From Saccoglossus kowalevskii (Eukaryota; Hemichordata; Enteropneusta; Harrimaniidae), in NCBI RefSeq assembly GCF_000003605.2, contig NW_003135338.1:173098-192250 (forward strand): 19,153 nucleotides of DNA, read 5' to 3'. The translations under genes were made by a program, and so were the position numbers. This document shows, in pieces, positions 8,901-18,500 of this stretch. Under the pieces are notes generated by a model. That model did no database searches and had not been told where the DNA came from. It saw only the letters and a program-made list of their open reading frames with translations. The stretch's first letter is position 1. Every line of letters starts with the position of its first letter.

Positions 8901-9950
8901 ACTAGTATATCAGCTTTTAACAGATTAGGACACTCTCGTTAAACCTGTTTTTTTAATACTAAATGCTAGTACTACAGTGAATTAGAAAGATGAGAAACAA
9001 GGACAATATACTAGAGAAAAAAAAACTGTAGACATATTTAGAAACTAAACTTTTCTGTGATAATACGGTAAAAGGCAGAAAGTTGTACCTACGTTTATAA
9101 ACATATTTATAACAATTTGTGAATGCTGGTCATCAGCTTTCACTTCCACTTTGGCTACGTCCATAACTTATCCAAAATGGAGGCTGATTGGATGATGCTG
9201 GGTCAACTAATTAATATTAATTAGAATTCGCAATGTTGCCAAATTGTTTCTGGATTGGTCAGTTTAAATGTTACCAGTTATTTTTGAATTATAAAAATGT
9301 ATATTTCTATATAATCTAACGTTTAAATCCTCCCCAGCCGTATGTCTTTCATTGTAGGATATTTTAAACAAGCAGCACATTTCCCTGTGCTAAAAATCCC
9401 CTTGTCTGTTTTTTTTACACGTACTGCCTGAATAACGTTGCAATCATGTTCAGAGTATATAGTGAAATATATAGTGTGTTCAAGATACGTAGATTTATAA
9501 ATTAGTAAAAAAACAATATATTATACCCTTACAAGAAATTGTTACAGTACGTGCTCCTGTGACAAGCATTGGACTACAAATAATGGTATGTCGTCGTGGT
9601 TGCCGCCAAATTTAGAAATATTAAAGGGGCACCTCACAACAAATTTACATACTAGATTGAAGTCACAAGGGAAAACAAAATATAGATTAAAGTGTGAACA
9701 ACATAAACTATAGTAATCTCTGAAACTAGCAGGCTTCTTTTTAAATATTATGCTGCTTGTTTCCCCACTCTCATCTGTGAAACTGATCAAGTCCCTCAAC
9801 ACTGTGAACTGATAAACAAAAAAAACACTGCGTTTATAGATACGTTTATCTCCAGTTATTCAATTGAAAATCCAGCATTTCAAAACAAGATGTTAAACAC
9901 GAGTAGAGCTAAAATTTGATTTTAGAAAACAATCATAGGTTACATAGATT
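8901..9950. other. Intergenic sequence
   Basis: No gene is recognised. A perfect 18-bp palindrome, CTAATTAATATTAATTAG, occupies 9207-9224. TTAAAGGGGCACCTCACAAC at about 9620-9640 resembles one end of a TTAA element, but I find no partner end. Confidence 0.5.
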
Positions 9951-9954
9951 GGCC

Positions 9955-9962
9955 TGACGTCA
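9955..9962. promoter_or_regulatory. CRE palindrome TGACGTCA
   Basis: A perfect CREB/ATF site at the edge of a locally more GC- and CpG-rich stretch (9955-10340). It is a single short motif and may be chance. Confidence 0.25.
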
Positions 9963-10006
9963 ATCTTTTTTACCTCCATGCGTCAATGTTCCAGACGTTC
10001 TGTCGA

Positions 10007-10261
10007 TCATAAAATCCGGGAAATTCGCGGCCCACGTGGACAACAATAAAACATACGTCGTTTGGTAAACGAGGATATAAACACCACCTTTGACGGCACC
10101 TTCCAACAACCAAGACCATTATGCAAGGCATGAGTGAACAAAACAAACAACGAGAAGGACAGCAATGATAGGTGTATGTTTTTCGGGGGTCGATTGATAA
10201 ATCCAAAACACCATAAATCATCGTGATATTCCATTCCTGGGCGATACGACGCGTCGCTCAT
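10007..10261 (-). CDS. Hypothetical minus-strand open frame (very weak)
   Basis: An ATG-initiated 84-codon frame (start MSDASYRPGMEYHDDLWCFG) with one hydrophobic run, HLSLLSFSLFVLFTHAL, that could be a membrane segment. It lies in a CpG-richer patch, and an overlapping frame at 9970-10221 is also open, which argues against either being selected. No family is recognised. Confidence 0.12.
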   Translation of the reverse strand: MSDASYRPGMEYHDDLWCFGFINRPPKNIHLSLLSFSLFVLFTHALHNGLGCWKVPSKVVFISSFTKRRMFYCCPRGPRISRIL

Positions 10262-10339
10262 GGAAACGAATTGTCGCGCTTCCTTGTCAGTTTTACATTA
10301 ATAACTATTTAATTCGCATGACCTTGTTGAGCGTGACAA

Positions 10340-11398
10340 ACGTACCGTCCTTCCACACTAGCGCTATCACTTTATAATTTCATACAAAAATGTTTTAATT
10401 CTAATTAGCAAGATGAATGTGTTTTAGGTTATTTAGATCTCAGATGACACGAATGTGTCCAGGCTGGTAATAAATCGCATTGTTAAACACGTCTCGTTTG
10501 CTAATGTTTCACGCTATGACAATTGTTATGTAAACAATGGCCATGAACATACATTGTATTATTATTTTTGTCAAAACACGTTAGGACTGTAACCAACATT
10601 GTTTGTCTAATGATACTAAGAATACCTAATACATATATACCGTAAGTGGTGGACTAGGACCGACTCGACAAACACAACTTCGGATACAGGGGAGGGTCTG
10701 ATTCATATACATGTACGGAAACAGTCAGTGCAACAAACAATTTACGTGCGTGCATATGCCGCGAGTATGATTACTCTCGAAATATAGTATGCTTTACGAT
10801 GATATTGTGGGGATAAAAGCGGGCCATATATGGCAATCCACGCTTTCGCAATATAGCATGGCCGCACAAATACCATCAGAACAGACAAAATACGTGTATT
10901 TATATCTGTATAGACTTTATTCGCCATCGAGCATTACCTTTCATGATCTAGTACTTATTCATGTGTACTATTAATCACATTCTAAATTTGATATTTTGCA
11001 ACGCCAGTGGTATCGTTGTGTACGTTGTTCCTTCGTAATGTTTGACCATACAAACGTTAAAATGGTGTGTGAACACACCTAGAGAGTATCATTGATGAGT
11101 ACCGCATTCCGAGTTTTCTAATTATGAAAAGTTCAATTAACATTTCGTGATAGACACAATGATCATCAGATGAACCGTTCTGGTATTTTCTTTATGCTGC
11201 TATTAACGTGTGCGTGACAAAATTCTGTTTGCATCGGCGGAAATTCACTCACGTCTGGTACAGAATTTAATTGGTCTTCAAAATGAAAATGAATTTTGAA
11301 ATTAACTAGTAATCCTGCCTTGGTTTACAGAGAAATGTTTGTTCTTCAGCAAAACATCATGCAAACATGGTGAACTGTATTATAATACACTATTAGGG
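10340..11398. other. Intergenic sequence
   Basis: No gene is recognised. It contains a perfect CArG/SRF-type box, CCATATATGG (10824-10833), and a short hairpin GGTGTGT-GA-ACACACC near 11064. Two similar words, CGAAATATAGTATGC and CGCAATATAGCATGG, lie about 70 bp apart around 10780-10860. Confidence 0.45.
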
Positions 11399-11399
11399 T

Positions 11400-11870
11400 G
11401 ATTCGAGAAGAGGGCGAGAAACTAGCGCATTATCGCGGTTAGTGATGAGATTTTTTTATTCTTTTAGTAAGAATCTAAATACTTCCCAATATACTACATG
11501 TATTCCAATAAATTGCACCCTCTAGTGACGGCGTTTATGTTTATGTTTCAATGGCGTCCGTGTCTCCCATTTACGTCATATAATCTCTTCGTCACTAGAG
11601 GGCGCGATTTATTGAAAAGGTGTGATTATTGACGAGATTTACGATTTTTCTCCGCTTAAATGACAACAATCAAATAAGAGAGTATCGAATCATTGGGATG
11701 GGAATTTTAATTCTCGCCAATAAATTTCGATTTCCGCCACTCGAGAACATCAGTCCACTCGCAGAATATAATTCACTTCTCATAAATGAATGGCGAAAAA
11801 AAATAATAACAAATATAGAGTCACATTCTGAACTGCGATAAAATTTCAGTTTCTCACTCGAGTCGAATGG
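11400..11870. mobile_element. Possible larger inverted-repeat element with a nested foldback
   Basis: The left side (ATTCGA at 11401, then GAGAAACT, then TTATCGCGGTT) reappears in reverse complement at the right side (11830-11870: ATTCGA, GAGAAACT, TTATCGCAGTT in the same order). The arms are about 45 bp but diverged, with indels. The CCCTCTAGTGACG foldback at 11506-11614 would be inserted inside it. No target duplication is identified. Confidence 0.4.
11506..11614. mobile_element. Foldback MITE with CCCTCTAGTGACG termini (109 bp)
   Basis: The left arm CAATAAATTGCACCCTCTAG followed by TGACGG is matched by the reverse complement of the right arm, CAATAAATCGCGCCCTCTAG followed by TGACGA: 26 bp with only a few mismatches. 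The roughly 57-bp interior is non-coding. The outermost bases of the element and its target duplication are uncertain. Confidence 0.7.
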
Positions 11871-13465
11871 TTTGAGTCTATCACAGCTAACTGCAAAGGT
11901 TATTTGCTTGCATATGTATAATATATCCAAACAAAATTATCAAAATATCAATAGTATATTACTGTGGACACCTCTTTTGAAATTTGGAACTAATAATACA
12001 TATTTACAATCTCTTTGTAAAGATCAATGTTTTATTGACAACTAACCATCTTGTCCATATTTTACGGATAATAATTTCAATAATGGAGACAATGGATTTG
12101 ATTCCATATACTTTTACAAATTTGGATTTTACATTATTACTGCGTCGTAAAGTGTGTTTTGTCTTTAATAGCATGTTAATTGTAAGTCTCGTATTACCAT
12201 TAATGTATACATTGCGTTCAGACGAAAATTCAATGTAGAAATGAGACACACTAAAACAAAAAATATTGTTATGGAATGAGGGTGGGAAAATCTGATAAGC
12301 AAATTTGGGCTAACCAGGAACATTTACAAGTTTTACCTTTAACTAAATTGAGTCTTTGTTTTTTTTTATTGCGTAATAGCACCGTGACAGCTATGGTACT
12401 AGTATGTTTGTTGAAATGACTGATTAATAATTGTCACAAATTCCATATAATACTAACTTTTTATATTTATTTGTTTTATGTTTACTGTCATTTTAGTTTA
12501 TTTTTGAATATTCAACAAATGCTGTCAGTGGGCTAGGAGTTAATAAATAACAAACACTCAACGCATTTTGCTTTGGGCTGTAATACACGCTCTGAGGTAT
12601 TTTTCAAGTTTATCACATTCTTATGAATGCATTGACACTATCAATTCAACAGCGTTTAACATCCCAACAAATCCCTACAAGTCTAAATTCCAGTTCTACG
12701 TTAAAGCAAAGAAGACGAATATTATATTCTAAATGGAAGAAACAAAAGTATTCTGTTTTATTCTTTTCTATGATCTGCGTCAGATAACGAAAAGCAGTAC
12801 TATACAAAAATGCACCCGCGTGATCTATAGCGTGTCGTCGCGTTCAGTCCTTGACCGTGTCATTTCTGTGTATATTTAACGACATTAATTTAAAGATATT
12901 GATTTTTTATGTTCTTTTTTTAAATGTGTATTTTATTTGCTGACTCAAACTTAAATACAGTCTGATTAAAATTGGTTGTGTTAGGTATTTTCATGAAGGA
13001 TTGCTGTTAGTGAGGATAAGTGTCAAATGCTGTTCATTTCTACAAACAAATAACGTCAATATAATCGAATTGGAAGAGAATTTACTAAAATGCTCTGATT
13101 GAATTCGTCGGAAAAAATGAAAAGTGTTAAATATCATAGGTCTGATTATCTTATTGTGAAATTGGAGAGAAGACGATGGATTCTTGCGACATACCATTCC
13201 TAATGGTATATTAACATGTGTAATTATGTCGGTGTTTATCAATATTCTTAATTATACGTTTGTTATTTGATGCAAGTACTATTATATGGACATATATTTG
13301 TCTGCAATAAACTGAGTGGAATATTTTCAAATTTTGGAGCAAACAAATCGAAGAATAGTTAGCTATACAGTCAACGTTTTTCAAGTTGGTACAAGCTGTA
13401 TGTTGTAGCGTAGGGAAAGATGAGCATACGATATCTCTGTCAAGTCAGCGCCTTTTTGGTACATC
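11871..13465. other. Intergenic AT-rich sequence
   Basis: No gene, RNA or strong repeat is seen. Open frames on both strands (11984-12249, 12991-13242) overlap one another, are AT-rich and show no domain or splice context. Confidence 0.55.
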
Positions 13466-13595
13466 TTCAAATCAGGTCGTTGCGCAGCGCGTGTTCGAAT
13501 TTCATGTAAATAAACAATGTATTTTACACGTGTTGTATACGTCGCTATGAGTCCCATATCGAACAGGACGCGGCACGACGACTGCCGCCATTTAA
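13466..13595. mobile_element. TTAA MITE, family B copy 2 (reverse orientation)
   Basis: The right end CGACGACTGCCGCCATTTAA has an intact TTAA (13592-13595); the left end TTCAAATCAGGTCGTTGCGC is eroded. The reverse complement is close to copy 1 over about 90 bp (TTCGATA-x-GGGACTCATAG, GTATACAAC, TAAAATACATTGTTTA, CACGCGCTGCGC). Size is about 130 bp. Confidence 0.72.
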
Positions 13596-14087
13596 TTGAA
13601 CTTTAAAAATCGTTAAATCAAATTATATTATAATACGTTGCTGGGTTCAACTACAAATTACATCGCGTGAATCCAAGATGAGTCATATGGAATAATGAAA
13701 TGATAATCACTTTTTATGCATCCACCCGAGTAACGCACTTTTGGAACCCGGTAGAACAAGACTTGGAGTTTGAGTTATATAGGGTGAAAATGTAAAAAAT
13801 ATTATTGTAGTTTAAGATTAATATCAAAAGTAAAGTTTGCTATTTAATTTATTAATTTGTTTTTTTAATTAAATTTAATTTATTCAATATATTCAATAGA
13901 TCACCAGCCCAAATGTATACATCACACACACATTATATAACTAATGTTGAAGACAGAAAAAATATAGAAAAAAATGGTGCAATTATAGTTAGTGTGATTG
14001 CTTGGCACCGGGGCGTTTTTAGAGTCGCCGTAGAATAGACAAAACCCTATGCGTGATTCTTATTGCGGAGAATGTGCCCACACATAG
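13596..14087. other. Intergenic AT-rich sequence
   Basis: No gene or repeat is recognised. It is notably A/T-rich around 13790-13900. Confidence 0.55.
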
Positions 14088-14165
14088 AACAACCCTCATG
14101 TACCTAAATGCATAAAGAACACGTCGATACTATACAATTTGGAAGAGTGCAAAGCAATAAAAATA

Positions 14166-14360
14166 ATGAAATCACGTTTTATCGTCGATTTACATCTGTT
14201 CAAACACTCCGTAAATCTTTGTAGTGACGGAGGAAGGTGTTGTAAATTGCAGAAGGTGTCCATTTCAATTACAAAGCCCTGTAATGAAAGATATCCGCAT
14301 TTAAAGAGATATTGTAATCGCAAAGCAGATTGTACTGATCAGTTCTACGTGATTTATTAA
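14166..14360 (+). CDS. Hypothetical short cysteine-rich open frame (weak)
   Basis: The ATG at 14166 opens a 64-codon frame; the same frame is open without an ATG back to 14088. The distal half has six cysteines spaced C-x5-CC-x12-C-x10-C-x5-C (around CSDGGRCC, PCNERY, YCNRKADC), followed by a TAA stop and an AATAAA at 14428-14433. There is no signal peptide in the frame as it stands. AG dinucleotides at about 14222 and 14250 could serve as acceptors, so it might be a terminal exon of a small secreted protein. I do not recognise the family, and chance is not excluded. Confidence 0.22.
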   Translation: MKSRFIVDLHLFKHSVNLCSDGGRCCKLQKVSISITKPCNERYPHLKRYCNRKADCTDQFYVIY

Positions 14361-14660
14361 GTATTGATGACGATAATAACATCGATGACCGTATGGAATG
14401 AAATATATAAACATAGCAGGGTATGGAAATAAAGCCATTGTACCACTGGATCTGAACCATTATCCATCTCTTCTATTCCCCCACTGAACTCATTCGGAAT
14501 CTGAATCGATTCACTTATAAGGTAGGTGATATCTCGTCATTTGTATTACTAACAAATATTCGCTCTCATCGTATTTTTACTCGAATTTAAAAATAATTTG
14601 AACTAGACACTTTCTTTTTTGTTTTGTTTTTGTGTATGTGTGAATGTAATATGGTCATGT

Positions 14661-15029
14661 ATGCACAGCTATAGGACCACCCCTCGAGACTGGTGCATTT
14701 TTTTTAACGAAAACATGAAACTTAAACTCCTCCTAGACATCGTAGTCGGGGTAATAGTTTTTTTGAAATGTCTCACTAAAGTGAATACAGCGCAAGGAAG
14801 TACAGCAAACATCCTGATATTTTATACTTATCCTTTATACTTTGCAGTTCGTACTTTTTTTTTTTTTATCTCAAATCAGTTTGAACCCAGAGGAGGAACA
14901 ATTTTAAACTACTACAGTCGTCGCACCGCGTCACAATTCAATATGGGTCCCATATACAACGCGTGTGAACTAAATTGTTTGTTTACACGAAATTCGAACA
15001 CGCGCTACGCGACGGATGTTGCGCTTTAA
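14661..15029 (+). CDS. Hypothetical open frame with signal-like start, ending in a MITE (weak)
   Basis: A 122-codon frame whose internal ATG (14715, A at -3) begins MKLKLLLDIVVGVIVFLKCL, a fair signal-peptide or membrane-anchor profile. The last ~41 codons lie within the family B element at 14904-15029, and the TTAA of that element supplies the TAA stop, so this part is not an ancestral coding sequence. Possible readings are a lone signal-peptide exon or chance. No downstream exon is recognised. Confidence 0.15.
   Translation: MHSYRTTPRDWCIFFNENMKLKLLLDIVVGVIVFLKCLTKVNTAQGSTANILIFYTYPLYFAVRTFFFFISNQFEPRGGTILNYYSRRTASQFNMGPIYNACELNCLFTRNSNTRYATDVAL
14904..15029. mobile_element. TTAA MITE, family B copy 3 (126 bp)
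   Basis: Both TTAA ends are intact (14904-14907 and 15026-15029). The left end TTAAACTACTACAGTCGTCG and right end GATGTTGCGCTTTAA bracket an interior sharing ATATGGG-x-CCCATA, ACAACGCGTGTG, GTTTACACGAAATTC and AACACGCGCTACGC with copies 1 and 2. It is non-coding. Confidence 0.72.
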
Positions 15030-15350
15030 TTTGCATAAATTACATGAAAACCGCATTGTTTTCTCACCTGAATGGCTGTCATGGGTTTCCATTTATTACC
15101 CTTGGCAATGACCTTCAGTTACATCATGGAGTTAATATATGAAACCATATACAAAATTTTTACAATTTTTCTTCATAAAAGGTTTTAACATTTTGATCAT
15201 GACTATGCACATTCACTTAATAGAATCATATCGATGATATTGAATTGGTATTTTGTATTTATTCACCCACTACCCTGAATAGGCGACGATCTTAGATCCT
15301 GTGCCATCCCATTGTTAAGACAGTTAACGTCATCAATTCGGGAACTTCCT
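15030..15350 (+). other. Upstream region of the S8 protease gene
   Basis: AT-rich sequence with no gene. It precedes the candidate TATA box and first exon and presumably holds any proximal control elements, none of which I can name with confidence. Confidence 0.45.
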
Positions 15351-15362
15351 TATAACCACGTG
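15351..15362 (+). promoter_or_regulatory. Candidate TATA box and E-box
   Basis: TATAA (15351-15355) lies about 65 nt before the ATG and is followed directly by the E-box CACGTG (15357-15362). The spacing would put a start site near 15380 and give a 5' leader of about 40 nt. A TTCTAG at about 15388 could instead be an acceptor of a 5'-UTR intron, in which case this is not the promoter. Confidence 0.35.
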
Positions 15363-15397
15363 ACTCGTTTTGCCCAATTCCTTCTAGGTACACGTAA

Positions 15398-15445
15398 ATG
15401 AGCAGCGGAGGTGGGAAAGAATGCGAGTACCCCTTACACTACTAG
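15398..15445 (+). other. Upstream open frame overlapping the protease start
   Basis: ATG at 15398 opens 15 codons (MSSGGGKECEYPLHY, then TAG) in a different frame and runs 25 nt past the main ATG at 15421. Its start context is weak (T at -3), whereas the main start has A at -3, so leaky scanning would be expected if it lies in the leader. Confidence 0.35.
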
Positions 15446-15549
15446 TCAGTGCTCTCACCGTTGCGTCGGTCGCCGGCCAAGCTCCGCTGCGTGGCTCTGA
15501 TGTTCCCGACGATGTAGTGCCTGATCGATATATGGTGGTATTGAAAGCG
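15421..15549 (+). CDS. S8 protease exon 1: signal peptide and propeptide start
   Basis: 43 codons, with donor GCG|GTGAGT. A basic start (MRVP) is followed by a hydrophobic core LTLLVSALTVASVA with small residues suited to signal peptidase cleavage around AGQA. VPDRYMVVLKA is the first strand of the I9 inhibitor-like propeptide. The start at 15421 is chosen because the upstream ATG (15398) is out of frame and in a weak context. Confidence 0.87.
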
Positions 15550-18500
15550 GTGAGTATGCCTTGTGTGATGCACATACGTCCGGCGAGCAAAAGATTGCAT
15601 GCCGTATTTTTTACTTATCCAATCCCAATTCACCGCCTAGATAATATGATAGTAATATCAATTTACGCAAACGTCAAACACACACACTACGGGAACATTC
15701 TTCATGAGCTTCCTAAAAAGTACAATTTTCTATGTTTTTTGGCCAGTTTAAATCATGTGCGTGTTTACGACACTTCCATCCAACAAACCTGAATCAAAGT
15801 GAGATATTACTAGCATCCTAGGTCAAGTTAGGGAAATGTAGCCTCCTTCTCATTGAAACTATAACTATGTCATGAATATTCTAATCAATTGTCCATATAA
15901 GGTAATATTGTTCATACATATCCACCGATTGGGGTGATATGTGGGTTGTTTGTATATAAGGTCATGAGTAAGGCGTCATTTGCATATTTGAGCTATTAGA
16001 TTTGTTTTACTTGAAGTTGTCTTTATTTTACTAGGGAGAAACCACCGTGTCTTTGATCGATGTAGCTCACCGTGCAGTACGGTACGCTGAAAATAATGGC
16101 GGCTATATAAGCATTGATAAGCTGTTTGAAAACGTCTTTATGGGCTTCAGCGCTGACATGGACACCGCCCTCTTGGATGAGGTAAGCACAAACAAGTCAC
16201 GTAATGACGCAAATGTAACACGTGGTAATCATGATTACTGTTACAGTAATATTTAGGTCGCTGTGCCCCAGCCAACCAGCCAGACTATCATCGGACACCG
16301 TAAAAAGGTATGGTTTACTACAATGCTTTGTCGCATCGCGCATGTGTTGTGTAATAGTTCTGCTTTCTAATTAACAGGTCAGAGGTTACACAGAGGTAGA
16401 TTATGTTGAAAAGGATTCCAAAATTATAGGACATATCACACCGCCTCATTTGGATAGAATTGACCAGCAATTGCTACCGTTGGATGGAGCTACCTATGAG
16501 CCCCTTAGTAAGTTTCTTTCAAATTACTCGGGTGTACGTTATCTGGGCATATTTTTGCTGAACAAATGTGCTTTAAAGATTAGACCATATCGCTCTAATA
16601 CGAGGCAACTGCGACAGAATTGTGCATGAAAAATGCTATTTGAACGGTGTTGAACTTGTGGTATTAAAACTTTGCGACGCTTTGTCGGGTTGGGCCACCG
16701 TAGAAAGCTGTATTATTTTTTATTTTTATTTTTTCAATTTAACTTTAAGTAAAATAATAATGTATACCACCACTTGTTGTGTATTGCAGATAATGGTGAC
16801 GGAGTTGAGGTGTATATAATAGACAGTGGCATTATGGAGGATCATGAAGAATTCGTTGGAAGAGTCAAACTAGTGCCTGATCATAGTGAGAAATGTGACT
16901 TCATGCAGGTACGCGACAAACACTCATGTACGCGCAATTAGCAGGTGTGCTAGCGGAAGTACGGCAAATGCAATTAATTCGTCGATATTTACTGGGGTTC
17001 CAATTTTAAATCCTTCCTGAACAATACAAAACATGGGACCGTCAACAACTGTCCTAAGAGTTTTTGTTATTTGTCACGTGAGTATTATATAACAATAATT
17101 TTTGAGCACTTTTCTCCATCCATTTAGAAACTCTTCATCATAGTACAACGTTTCACACAGTTCTGCACAAAGTTGTCGGCGTTTGAGGCCGAAAATTGCT
17201 CTTGCTACCGCTTTTTTCGTTTTACCCAGATAGGAGGCCTAATTGGTACGAACTAAAATATCTATAACAATAGATTTTATTCCCATAAGCACCCAAAGTC
17301 AACTGTTGTCACCTTTTACAACATTTTAAAAATTTTCTTCGAGATTGTAGCCAATAGAAAATTACGTCCAATTGTTCCAAAATTTAAAAAATATATATAG
17401 ATAAAAATTTGCACATTTTTGGCGCTAAACATTATCATTTCGTCCAGACGGTTAATTAAAGTTCACAGAAAAGCACACAACAATCTGACACATCCTGTTC
17501 TCAAACTCGGATTTCTGATTACAGGGCCAGGCAGCTTCCGATGCGGCGTTTTCGGTGTGTGGTAAACACGGAACGGCAATGGCAGGCATCGTTGGAGGAA
17601 ACACTTACGGCGTGGCCAAGGGCGTCACGATGTGGGATGTGCGGGTTTTGACCGGCACGTGTGATGGTCGGACATATGATTACCTGAGCGATGTAATTCA
17701 CGGTAAAGATTGGTCAAGAGCATGAAGCCATTCTCATGTTATTACTGGCTCATTCCCCAGATTTTTCTGATGATAATGAGGATAAATGATCAAGATTGGT
17801 TCATACTAACCACGTAATATCACGTTTCTGGTGACGTTTTATTGTTTTGTGCCATGATTGGTTGGAATTAATCATGTGATGCAACGTTCCTGGCGATATA
17901 TTGTAACTTCTGTTGAATGTACACAACAGTAATCATTGAAGACATGTATAATAGTTCTTAGTAAAATTCCTGACATTTTTTGGAAAGTCTGTTTGCCACT
18001 CGGGCGAAGGCATCTTATATACGACGTTGAATCAAAAGATTAAGGGGCGGTAGTCGTCGCGCCACGCATGCGCGAGATATATGGGTCTCATATCAACAAA
18101 GATGGAGACTTTGACTGTTGCGCAGATCAACGAGTACAAACTGATACGTTACCAAGCTGTAATTAGGTATTTTTTTAGGTGATTTGGGAGGTATCTAAGG
18201 TCAACCCCGTGTTTCCCATTAAAAGAGCGTATTGGATTGTGGGGGAAATCAATGTTTATGAACACAAATGTCGCACATGCGCAGCGCGACGACCACCGCC
18301 CTTTAATTCATTATTCCAGAATACGAGAGTGGAACGACGGCGCAGAGTATTTCATGATGAAAATAAATTAAATGAAACGCTGTTCACTGAAACGACAAAC
18401 TGATACATATTTTTACGTCACGTAGGTATGGATATGGTACTATTCAGCGGTGGCGCCAAACCGGCGGTTGTACTGATAGCAAGCGGAACTCAGAATGAAT

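Noticed and set aside
9618-9640. TTAAAGGGGCACCTCACAAC as the end of another TTAA element
   Set aside because: No reverse-complement partner end with TTAA was found nearby.
10000-10130. Third minus-strand frame with FMIDRTSGTLTHG, faintly cadherin-like
   Set aside because: Only one short resemblance, no other cadherin motif (DRE, DxNDN), and two overlapping frames are equally open.
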